Below, piece by piece: positions 1-6,184 of a stretch of 9,514 nt of DNA. Source of the stretch: Dehalococcoidia bacterium UBA1328 (GTDB lineage: Bacteria; Chloroflexota; Dehalococcoidia; Lucifugimonadales; Lucifugimonadaceae); contig DBTA01000053.1 in assembly GCA_002306815.1 (NCBI GenBank), positions 1-9,514 on the forward strand, written 5' to 3'. The notes below the pieces were generated by a model. That model searched no databases and was not told where the DNA came from. It saw only the letters and a list, made by a program, of their open reading frames with translations. The translations under genes and the position numbers were made by a program. Position 1 is the stretch's first letter. Each line of letters begins with the position of its first letter.

Positions 1-567
1 GTCTATAACTCCGACAATGTCTATGCGAAAATCGGGTGTTGATTGAACCTGAGAGCAAAACGAAGCGCCTGCGTCTCCAGCCCCTACTACTACTACTCTT
101 CGCTTGGGTACTTCTTCGCCCTTTGAATCTTTCAGGCGTTCACGTGTGACCCTAACCGCGATTCTAAGTCCCCCTGCGAGGAATATGTAAGTCCCCCACT
201 CGATCAGGAAAACGCTTCTCGGAATTCCGTCGAAGTCGGTAAGAAGAGCCGCCGCGACCGTAAATACCAGGGTTGCGGCAGTGGTCGCTTTTGCAACTCC
301 GAGAAGATCTGGAACGGACACGTATCTCCATAGCCCTGTGTGGGCGTTAAACCACAACAGGGCGACGATCCTCAATGCGATCAACGCAGGAACCCACGTC
401 CAGTAAGCCTGCAATTCGATTCTTGATTGGTCCAGATCTAGTCTGAGAAGAAGGGCAAAATACAGGGAGACGGCAGCAAGTGCACCTTGTAAAACCAGAC
501 CGATCAGGAGTCGCCTCCTGGCAGGGATTAACGGGATAGATTTCTGGAACGCGTCACTTAAAGACAT
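1..567 (-). CDS. CapD/FlaA1/WbpM-type membrane nucleotide-sugar dehydratase/epimerase, N-terminal part (cut by window edge)
   Basis: Reading the minus strand from the ATG at 567 gives 189 codons with no stop, so the gene continues past the left edge. Four hydrophobic stretches (about residues 20-42, 55-73, 92-110 and 118-138) form the N-terminal membrane domain. The segment GLWRYVSVPDLLG at 78-90 is typical of this family. After a basic, charged linker comes a strand ending in the Rossmann motif GAGDAGAS (162-169) and then VGVID (185-189). Known long-form members of this family are usually about 600-650 residues, carry a second SDR catalytic domain, and act on UDP-GlcNAc (4,6-dehydratase or epimerase) at the inner membrane for O-antigen, capsule or protein glycans. 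The catalytic domain is not visible here, so the exact reaction is undecided. No good Shine-Dalgarno precedes the ATG. The gene is divergent from the sugar-nucleotide genes at 904-4637 and probably belongs to the same locus. Confidence 0.88.
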   Translation of the reverse strand, partial: MSLSDAFQKSIPLIPARRRLLIGLVLQGALAAVSLYFALLLRLDLDQSRIELQAYWTWVPALIALRIVALLWFNAHTGLWRYVSVPDLLGVAKATTAATLVFTVAAALLTDFDGIPRSVFLIEWGTYIFLAGGLRIAVRVTRERLKDSKGEEVPKRRVVVVGAGDAGASFCSQVQSTPDFRIDIVGVID

Positions 568-636
568 GACTTGAATTTATTCTTCACCCCGCAGGATAGG
601 ATCGAGAAGGATCGTAATCTAACCCATGGTAGTCGC

Positions 637-667
637 ATTTTACTCAGCCCTGAGCCCTCTATGTCAA
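637..667 (-). promoter_or_regulatory. Candidate sigma70-type promoter for the CapD-like gene
   Basis: On the minus strand a consensus -35 box TTGACA (667-662) is followed after 19 bases by TAAAAT (642-637), five of six matches to the -10 consensus. Transcription would start near 630, leaving a leader of about 60 nt before the ATG at 567. The spacer is 1-2 bases longer than ideal. A 12-bp palindrome lies inside the spacer. Confidence 0.5.
643..654. promoter_or_regulatory. Palindrome CTCAG-CC-CTGAG inside the promoter spacer, possible operator
   Basis: A perfect 5+2+5 dyad lies wholly between the predicted -35 and -10 boxes of the minus-strand promoter, a common position for a repressor or a spacer-remodelling activator. 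The arms are short, and the protein that would bind is unknown. Confidence 0.3.
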
Positions 668-810
668 AACTCCCCTGATGTATCTTTAGCCTCCACAACT
701 GTCGCAGGATTCTCTCATTGCCCGTGCTTGAAATCTAAGCGAAATTCTGAGAGCTCGAGCACAGATCGGACCAGAAAATTCAGGACATGTTTAAAACATC
801 TACCGGTGTA

Positions 811-842
811 TTGACCAATCTTGTGGCATGCTGGGCTACGAT
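811..842 (+). promoter_or_regulatory. Weak candidate promoter for the 904-4637 genes
   Basis: TTGACC (811-816) is followed after 20 bases by TACGAT (837-842). The spacer is long for a housekeeping sigma factor, but TACGAT fits the relaxed TAnnnT -10 box used in many bacteria. The start of transcription would be near 849, about 55 nt before the GTG start. The same arrangement with the same spacing occurs at 4840-4871. Confidence 0.3.
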
Positions 843-861
843 TAAGTGATTCCTAACAATC

Positions 862-874
862 CTGACGCGGTCAG
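862..874. promoter_or_regulatory. Dyad CTGAC-GCG-GTCAG in the leader of the epimerase gene
   Basis: A perfect 5-bp inverted repeat with a 3-nt centre sits about 30 nt before the GTG start and just downstream of the predicted transcription start. It could be an operator or a small hairpin in the mRNA leader. It is short enough to be chance. Confidence 0.3.
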
Positions 875-903
875 TAGCATCTTATTCCCAGATTGGAGTC
901 GAC

Positions 904-1872
904 GTGAAAATACTTGTGACTGGTTGCGCTGGATTTATTGGTTCGCGGGTTGTGAAAGAACTGGCGCTGCGTGGTGATCAAGTGATTGGTGTAGACAATC
1001 TTGTTAATAGCTATGATCCGAGGGTCAAACAGTGGCGAGTTGACAACGTCCTTTCTTCCCTCGAAATCGACTGGGTCAATCTAGACATTACCGAATCCGG
1101 AGATGTGTCAGAGCTAGTCAGTGAAACAAGTCCAGATGTCGTGATAAATCTGGCCGCGCAAGCTGGAGTGCGCCAGTCAATTGAGGACCCAAACACATAC
1201 TATTCGACCAATGTGATAGGAGTTATCAACCTGCTTGAAGCATGCAAGAGGAGTGGTGTTTCGCGCTTCTTGCAAGCGTCGACTTCGAGCGTTTACGGCG
1301 CTAACCAAATGCCGTTCGTAGAGGATGCAATTATCGATTCGATGACGTCGCCCTACGCTACATCAAAGAAAGCTGCTGAAGATCTCTGTCGGCTCTATTC
1401 CGATCTCTTCGGCATAAATGTCACAGTATTTAGATTCTTCACGGTATATGGTCCTGCGGGGCGACCCGACATGAGCATCTTTCGGTTCGTGAAGTGGATC
1501 GCTGAAGGTAGTTCGTTACATCTGAATGGAGACGGTACTCAACAGCGTGATTTCACGCATGTCGATGACGTCGTGCGAGGAGTGCTGGCTGCGCTGGACA
1601 ATAATCACCGTTTCGAAATTTTTAATCTGGGATCGGATAGACCAACCGAATTGAACAGAATTATCGACAAAATCGAAGTGTTATTGGGACGTTCTGCCAG
1701 CATTGAACAACACCCACTTCCTGACACTGATGTAACAGCGACCTGGGCTAACATTAGCCGGTCTCGAGAAATCTTGAACTGGGAACCGCAAATATCATTA
1801 GATGAAGGCCTCAAGACAGTGGTTGACTGGTATAGAAACAATGATGATTGGGTCAAGGAAGTAGAGGTTTAG
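904..1872 (+). CDS. UDP-glucuronate 4-epimerase-like NAD-dependent epimerase
   Basis: This is a 322-residue extended SDR enzyme. The start is a GTG preceded by GGAG (895-898) at 5 nt. Visible are the NAD-binding TGCAGFIG (7-14), LAAQAGVRQSIEDP (83-96), the ASTSSVYG serine/threonine region (125-132) and the catalytic pair Tyr151/Lys155 in SPYATSKK. LAAQAGVR followed by FFTVYGPAGRPDM (178-190) is the hallmark of UDP-glucuronate 4-epimerases (CapI/GAE type), which make UDP-galacturonate from UDP-glucuronate in the cytoplasm. The usual Trp of GPWGRPDM is Ala here. The C-terminal LNWEPQISLDEGL is typical of the superfamily. The UDP-glucose dehydrogenase at 3291-4637 would provide its substrate. 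The next gene follows after 49 nt. An epimerase for another UDP-uronate is the main alternative. Confidence 0.82.
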   Translation: MKILVTGCAGFIGSRVVKELALRGDQVIGVDNLVNSYDPRVKQWRVDNVLSSLEIDWVNLDITESGDVSELVSETSPDVVINLAAQAGVRQSIEDPNTYYSTNVIGVINLLEACKRSGVSRFLQASTSSVYGANQMPFVEDAIIDSMTSPYATSKKAAEDLCRLYSDLFGINVTVFRFFTVYGPAGRPDMSIFRFVKWIAEGSSLHLNGDGTQQRDFTHVDDVVRGVLAALDNNHRFEIFNLGSDRPTELNRIIDKIEVLLGRSASIEQHPLPDTDVTATWANISRSREILNWEPQISLDEGLKTVVDWYRNNDDWVKEVEV

Positions 1873-1921
1873 CGCGGCGATGATTCAGATGTTGGTTTTC
1901 AGACCCCTTGGTTAGTTATTG

Positions 1922-3241
1922 ATGACAATTTCAGTGTCTGAACAAACCCAAGTTGTCATAGTGGGTCTCGGTTACGTAGGGCTCCCCTTGACTCTAGCGT
2001 TTGGCGAACATTTTTCGTGCACTGGGTTCGACATTAATTCCGCACGTGTTGAAGGAATAAAAGGGGGGCACGATTTACATCGTGAGGTTTCTTCAGAACA
2101 GATCAAGCGTAGTTCTGTGACTTTCACAACTGATCCTAAATGTATCCGAAACGCTGACCTTGTCATCGTGACAGTTCCGACCCCAATAACTGACGATTAC
2201 GAACCAGACTTAAATTTGCTTACATCGGCCAGCAAGTTGATAGGGATGGAATTCAGGAAAAGAACTGCTTCAGAAACCCCACCGGTGGTTGTTTTTGAAT
2301 CGACCACTTACCCAGGATGTACAGAAGATTTTTGCGGTCCATTAATTGAACGAGAATCCGGTTTGGTTTCTGGTGATAGTTTTTATCTTGGTTACTCCCC
2401 AGAGAGGACAAACTTTGGAGATCAGGAGCACTCACTAGATAGCGTCGTAAAAATTATTTCGGGCCAAAATTCCGAGGTTGAGCAGTTCATATTCGATGCT
2501 TATTCGAAGATAGCAACGGCGGGATTACACCTCGCTGAAAGCATTCGTGTCGCTGAATCAGCCAAGGTAATCGAGAATATCCAGCGCGATCTCAATATAG
2601 CGCTGTTCAACGAGCTGGCTCTGATATTCGAAAAGATGGATATCGATTCTTCAGCAGTGTTCGATGCAGCAGCGACCAAATGGAATTTCAATCGCTATGC
2701 TCCAGGGCTCGTCGGTGGTCATTGCATTCCAGTGGATCCTTATTACCTCACACACGCGGCTGAGCAGGCGGGTCATACTTCAAAGGTCGTTCTTGCCGGA
2801 CGAGCAGTGAATGAGGCAATGCCGGCCGTATTGTTCGAAAAGATCATGGCACTTTGTACCGAAAACGGCTTGACTATCGAAACAGCAAGTATTTTGTTCC
2901 TCGGAGCTACATTCAAGCCAGATGTTTCTGACTTACGTAACTCAAAAACGCTTACTCTTTTTGGGAAGCTATCAGGCATCAACAGTACTACACAACTATT
3001 TGAACCTAACGTAAATTCAGAAGTGATTGGCAAGATCGTTACGCAATTAGTTACAGAAACTGAGGTTTTAAATCATAGATGGGACTTGGTAGTTATCGGC
3101 GTAGAGCACTCGAAATATTCTGAGGAACTAAAAGACCACCTTTTTGGCGATAAAAGTCGGACGGAGTTGGTAGTAGACATTCCGGGAATGTTGAGAGATC
3201 ACGATACGATCTCGTCACCGTATCTGTACTGGCGACTGTGA
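1922..3241 (+). CDS. WbpA/TviB-type UDP-N-acetylhexosamine 6-dehydrogenase
   Basis: This nucleotide-sugar dehydrogenase has 439 residues from the ATG at 1922; an in-frame TTG lies directly before it (1919), and neither has a clear Shine-Dalgarno. Numbered from the ATG it shows the Rossmann motif GLGYVGLPL (about 15-23), ESTTYPGCTED (127-137), GYSPERTNFGD (158-168), AKVIENIQRDLN (214-225), KWNFNRYAPGLVGGHCIPVDPYYL with the catalytic Cys268, and the C-terminal NAD/sugar segment FKPDVSDLRNSK. The ESTxYPGCTE, GYSPER and GGHCIPVDPYYL set marks the branch that oxidises UDP-GlcNAc or UDP-GalNAc to the uronic acid in two NAD-dependent steps, rather than UDP-glucose. It sits between an epimerase and a UDP-glucose dehydrogenase, with 49 nt on each side, so probably one transcript. 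Whether the substrate is the gluco or galacto form cannot be read from sequence alone. Confidence 0.87.
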   Translation: MTISVSEQTQVVIVGLGYVGLPLTLAFGEHFSCTGFDINSARVEGIKGGHDLHREVSSEQIKRSSVTFTTDPKCIRNADLVIVTVPTPITDDYEPDLNLLTSASKLIGMEFRKRTASETPPVVVFESTTYPGCTEDFCGPLIERESGLVSGDSFYLGYSPERTNFGDQEHSLDSVVKIISGQNSEVEQFIFDAYSKIATAGLHLAESIRVAESAKVIENIQRDLNIALFNELALIFEKMDIDSSAVFDAAATKWNFNRYAPGLVGGHCIPVDPYYLTHAAEQAGHTSKVVLAGRAVNEAMPAVLFEKIMALCTENGLTIETASILFLGATFKPDVSDLRNSKTLTLFGKLSGINSTTQLFEPNVNSEVIGKIVTQLVTETEVLNHRWDLVVIGVEHSKYSEELKDHLFGDKSRTELVVDIPGMLRDHDTISSPYLYWRL

Positions 3242-3290
3242 ACACGGACGTAGTAGCTCGTACAAGAAACTGAAAGCATTAGGCAGGTTT

Positions 3291-4637
3291 ATGGTTCGGA
3301 TAGGCGTCATAGGCGGAGCGGGATACGTCGGACTTGTAACCGGTGTGGGACTAGCTTCCCTCGGGCATAAGACGGTTTTGATGGACATTGACCAGTCGAG
3401 ATTGGAAATGCTTCGCAACGCCAAATCTGCTAATTACGAAGAAGGTCTTGAGCCACTTCTGGCTCAACTAATCCAAGACGATTGGATCTCATTTACGGCT
3501 TCTCAATCAGAAGCGGTTGAGGATTCTGAAGCAGTATTTATCGCGGTAGGTACGCCATCTTTGGATAGCGGTGCCGCCGATCTTTCCGCAGTAATCACGG
3601 TAGCGGAGCAACTCCGAGACCAGATCAGTGGATACACCGTCATCGTCGTGAAGAGCACTGTTCCAGTTGGCACGCTAGACGTAATCACCGACATCCTCTC
3701 GAGAAATCTCAAAGAAGGAGTCGATTTTGATGTGGTATCGAATCCAGAATTTCTGCGAGAGGCTAGTGGTCTGGTCGACTTTTTTGCCCCAAGTCGGGTG
3801 ATCGTTGGTAGTGGGTCGGAGAAGGCTCGAAATATACTCCGGGATATCTACGCACCATTACTTGCCCATAGAACCGTCGTAGAAATTGATTTTATCGATT
3901 CGAATCGAGAGATTCCCTATATTGAAACAGACGCAGTATCTGCACAACTCACTAAATATGCCGCCAACGCGTTTTTGGCGACGAGGATTTCTTTTATCAA
4001 CGAAATCGCTGGTCTTTCCGAAAAAGTTGGAGGAAATATCAAAGATATTATTGCTGGACTTGAATTAGATCCACGAATCGGCCCCGGCTACTTGCAGCCG
4101 GGTATCGGATTCGGTGGTCCTTGCTTGGACAAAGATTTGAGGGCCTTGGTTCAGGTGGCCGATGATCACTCTTACGAGCCAGTTTTGTTCAACGGAGTTT
4201 TGCATCGAAACAAACTCCAACTTAGAGATGTGTTCAACAAAATCTCATATGCGTTGGGCCCCGGTTTGTATCAAAAGCGCATCGCTCTTCTGGGACTAGC
4301 TTTCAAAGAAGGCACCAATGATGTTAGACACTCATTGTCTATCAAGCTTTTCAGGGAGCTAAGAGAGCAAGGAGCAACGGTCATAGGGCATGATTCACTA
4401 GCTATGGCGGAAGCTACCGAATTAGAGCCAGACTTGAAGGTTTCATCTGAATTAGATTCTGTTCTGCGCGGCGCTGATTTGGTCGTGGTCATGAACAGTG
4501 ATGAGCTTTATAGAAATATTGACTGGACAGAGCTTGGATTTAGCCACGAATTACCATTCGTGATCGATACACGTGGAGTACTTGATCAAAATTCTCTTCA
4601 GAAAGCCGGAATTAAATATCAGATTTTAGGCGGATGA
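3291..4637 (+). CDS. ugd: UDP-glucose 6-dehydrogenase
   Basis: This 448-residue member of the UDP-glucose/GDP-mannose dehydrogenase family would oxidise UDP-glucose to UDP-glucuronate in the cytoplasm. It starts at an ATG with AGGCAGG a few bases upstream. Visible are GGAGYVGLVTG (8-18), KSTVPVGT (121-128), NPEFLREA (151-158), TKYAANAFLATRISFINEIA (221-240) with the active-site Lys222 and Asn226, and GFGGPCLDKDL (273-283) with the catalytic Cys278. The C-terminal domain carries GLAFKEGTNDVRHS. Several motifs are variant: the usual FGGSCFPKD is FGGPCLDKD, YEPGLEEL is YEEGLEPL and TDDMRES is TNDVRHS. The catalytic residues are kept, so I expect an active enzyme, perhaps of a divergent subfamily. 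Its product would feed the 4-epimerase at 904-1872. Its stop codon overlaps the start of a hairpin. Confidence 0.88.
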   Translation: MVRIGVIGGAGYVGLVTGVGLASLGHKTVLMDIDQSRLEMLRNAKSANYEEGLEPLLAQLIQDDWISFTASQSEAVEDSEAVFIAVGTPSLDSGAADLSAVITVAEQLRDQISGYTVIVVKSTVPVGTLDVITDILSRNLKEGVDFDVVSNPEFLREASGLVDFFAPSRVIVGSGSEKARNILRDIYAPLLAHRTVVEIDFIDSNREIPYIETDAVSAQLTKYAANAFLATRISFINEIAGLSEKVGGNIKDIIAGLELDPRIGPGYLQPGIGFGGPCLDKDLRALVQVADDHSYEPVLFNGVLHRNKLQLRDVFNKISYALGPGLYQKRIALLGLAFKEGTNDVRHSLSIKLFRELREQGATVIGHDSLAMAEATELEPDLKVSSELDSVLRGADLVVVMNSDELYRNIDWTELGFSHELPFVIDTRGVLDQNSLQKAGIKYQILGG

Positions 4638-4667
4638 AGTTCATAGATCAGGTTCGTCATGAACTTC
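4636..4667 (+). terminator. Hairpin overlapping the ugd stop codon, possible terminator
   Basis: GAAGTTCAT (4636-4644) and ATGAACTTC (4659-4667) are perfect 9-bp inverted repeats around a 14-nt loop, beginning in the stop codon. There is no run of T after it, so it is not a textbook intrinsic terminator. It could end or protect the 904-4637 transcript. Confidence 0.4.
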
Positions 4668-4717
4668 GGCTATCTGTGTTTGCTAGGTATATTTTCAAAA
4701 CTAAAGAGCTAAACGTA

Positions 4718-4746
4718 ACTGGATCATTCGGGTATAGATGATCAGT
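4718..4746 (+). other. Second hairpin with a bulged G
   Basis: ACTGGATCAT (4718-4727) pairs with ATGATCAGT (4738-4746) in nine base pairs with one bulged G, closing a 10-nt loop. No T-run follows. It could be part of a terminator region, an mRNA processing site or a binding site; it might also be chance. Confidence 0.3.
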
Positions 4747-4839
4747 CTTGAAACGAAGTTCTGATGCATTCAATCAAAAGTTAATTCATTTATTTCGTCA
4801 AATGCAGTCGATTCAATCTCGACAAAACGGCCCTTCTTT

Positions 4840-4871
4840 TTGACTCAATCGACCGCCACCTAGAGTACGAT
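4840..4871 (+). promoter_or_regulatory. Weak candidate promoter for the GalE-like gene
   Basis: TTGACT (4840-4845), a 20-base spacer and TACGAT (4866-4871) match the arrangement at 811-842. Transcription would start near 4878, about 30 nt before the ATG at 4910. TAGAGT at 4861-4866 is an alternative -10 box with a 15-base spacer. Confidence 0.3.
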
Positions 4872-4909
4872 CATGCAGTGTTTACTGTGAAGAAAATGAA
4901 ACGAGGTAT

Positions 4910-5851
4910 ATGCCAATAGCACCCAAAAACGTTCTAGTAACTGGTGCAGCCGGTTTCATCGGATCTCATCTGTGCGATCGACTCATATCGGATGGTCATA
5001 ATGTTATCGGTCTTGATAATTTATCCACGGGGCATATTGATAATTTACCGTCTAATTTTGATCTGTGCGTCTCTGATATACGAGATGATGAACTCAAAGT
5101 TGTCATTGCTGACTTACGGCCCGACCTAGTTTTTCACCTTGCTGCCCAAATCAGTGTTTCAGTGTCAGCGCGAGAGCCAGAGTTTGACGCTGATGTGAAT
5201 ATCAAAGGTTCTTTGAACTTGCTTGAAGGGCTCCGTTCGGCGGGGCTAAATCAGACCAAATTGGTATACGTGACTTCCGGCGGAACCGCTTACGGTGCTC
5301 CAGAGATACTACCCGCAACGGAGATCACACCGGTTCGACCACTTTCTCCATACGGAGTGTCAAAACTCGTTGTTGAACAATATCTACCTGTGTACGAGAA
5401 GCTTGCTGGCATCAGCTATGCAATTGTTCGATTGGCGAACATTTATGGCCCACGCCAAGATCCTCATGGTGAAGCTGGTGTGGTTGCGATTTTCAGCCGA
5501 GCTATGCTCAATAAATCGTCGATGCAGATTTTTGGTGATGGCACTGATGAGCGTGATTATGTATACGTCTCAGATGTAGTCGATGCCGTTGTTAAAGTCG
5601 GAGATTCGGATCTCACAGGGCCTTACAACGTCGGCACTGGATTCGGCACCTCTACCAACCGCATCTTTGAAGAGTTGGCAAATCGTACAGAGCATTCAGA
5701 AGCAGCCGTGCATGGACCGGCTAGACTCGGAGATATCAAGAAGATTGCGCTTGATTCAAGTAAAGCCAAGCGGGAACTTGGTTGGGAGCCGAAGATTTCT
5801 CTTGAAGAAGGGTTGAAACGAACAGTCGAGTGGTTCGAGAAGAATCCTTAG
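4910..5851 (+). CDS. GalE-like UDP-hexose 4-epimerase
   Basis: This is a 313-residue extended SDR epimerase. The ATG at 4910 has GAGG at 4903-4906, three bases upstream. It shows TGAAGFIGSHL (11-21) for NAD, FHLAAQ (75-80), the SGGTAYG active-site serine/threonine region (123-129), and Tyr148/Lys152 in SPYGVSK. The stretch IYGPRQDPHGEAGVVAIF (178-195) is characteristic of a GalE-like branch annotated as UDP-glucose 4-epimerase. C-terminal features are GDGTDERDYVYVSDV (209-223) and LGWEPKISLEEGL. The likely role is interconversion of UDP-glucose and UDP-galactose, or the N-acetyl or uronate forms, for the surface glycan. It lacks the signatures I associate with WbpP/TviC epimerases. It lies 272 bp after ugd and is probably transcribed separately. 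It is a distant paralogue of the enzyme at 904-1872, not a recent duplicate. Confidence 0.82.
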   Translation: MPIAPKNVLVTGAAGFIGSHLCDRLISDGHNVIGLDNLSTGHIDNLPSNFDLCVSDIRDDELKVVIADLRPDLVFHLAAQISVSVSAREPEFDADVNIKGSLNLLEGLRSAGLNQTKLVYVTSGGTAYGAPEILPATEITPVRPLSPYGVSKLVVEQYLPVYEKLAGISYAIVRLANIYGPRQDPHGEAGVVAIFSRAMLNKSSMQIFGDGTDERDYVYVSDVVDAVVKVGDSDLTGPYNVGTGFGTSTNRIFEELANRTEHSEAAVHGPARLGDIKKIALDSSKAKRELGWEPKISLEEGLKRTVEWFEKNP

Positions 5852-6184
5852 TCCGGGGCAATTTCGAATCGAAGACTAGCTTTAGTCGTGAATAACCGCA
5901 ACAGATTCTATGTTGCTAGCAGATAGAACACCGTGCAAAATCAAACAGTTCACAAAAATCCATAAGCCGAAATTTCATCCATGCCTAGCTTGAAAGAATG
6001 TTTGTGTCCCACCTTATGCGGCAGCGCGCACACTGCATTCTGTCTGTGTTGTAAGAACACTCAGGCTCGCTGCTGAACACGAACTAAGTTTTAACCCACA
6101 GCTTTAAATTACAAGACTAATGTTCGTGTCGGTCGTCGTCTTACGAGTCAAGAACCCGTTTAAGACTTACCCACTAGATAATAA
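5852..6184. other. Long non-coding leader upstream of cysD (333 bp)
   Basis: No gene is recognised. Inverted repeats are unusually frequent: GACTA/TAGTC (5874-5887); CGGCAGCG with CGCTGCTG (6019-6026/6068-6075, one G-T pair); GTGTT-GTAAG-AACAC (6046-6060); ACACGAAC with GTTCGTGT (6077-6084/6122-6129); and GTCTTA with TAAGAC (6138-6143/6161-6166). A weak promoter-like TTGAAA (5990-5995) with TTATGC 18 bases on is the only box I see upstream of them. I do not recognise a known riboswitch or tRNA. A 70-codon frame at 6120-6332 overlaps cysD out of frame and is not a gene. Confidence 0.45.

Larger units (their letters stand above)
568..903. other. Divergent intergenic region (336 bp)
   Basis: This region separates the minus-strand CapD-like gene from the plus-strand epimerase gene. 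I see promoter-like boxes for both directions and two short perfect dyads (listed separately), plus an 8-bp palindrome GCTCGAGC at 753-760. A 62-codon plus-strand reading frame at 626-814 overlaps the minus-strand promoter, is rich in Ser and Cys, resembles no family I know and has no convincing ribosome site, so I do not call it a gene. No tRNA or other RNA gene is visible. Confidence 0.6.
4638..4909. other. Intergenic gap (272 bp) between ugd and the GalE-like gene
   Basis: No reading frame of note. The gap holds the hairpin at the ugd stop, a second hairpin at 4718-4746, a 5-bp dyad GTCGA/TCGAC at 4807-4823, and a promoter-like pair at 4840-4871. It suggests that the GalE-like gene has its own promoter. 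Confidence 0.55.

Noticed and set aside
626..814. 62-codon plus-strand reading frame in the divergent intergenic region
   Set aside because: It overlaps the best minus-strand promoter, has no clear ribosome site, low-complexity Ser/Cys-rich composition and no recognisable fold or family.
1922..1924. TTG at 1919 as start of the UDP-HexNAc dehydrogenase
   Set aside because: The adjacent ATG at 1922 is the more usual start, and neither codon has a better placed ribosome site; the difference is one residue.
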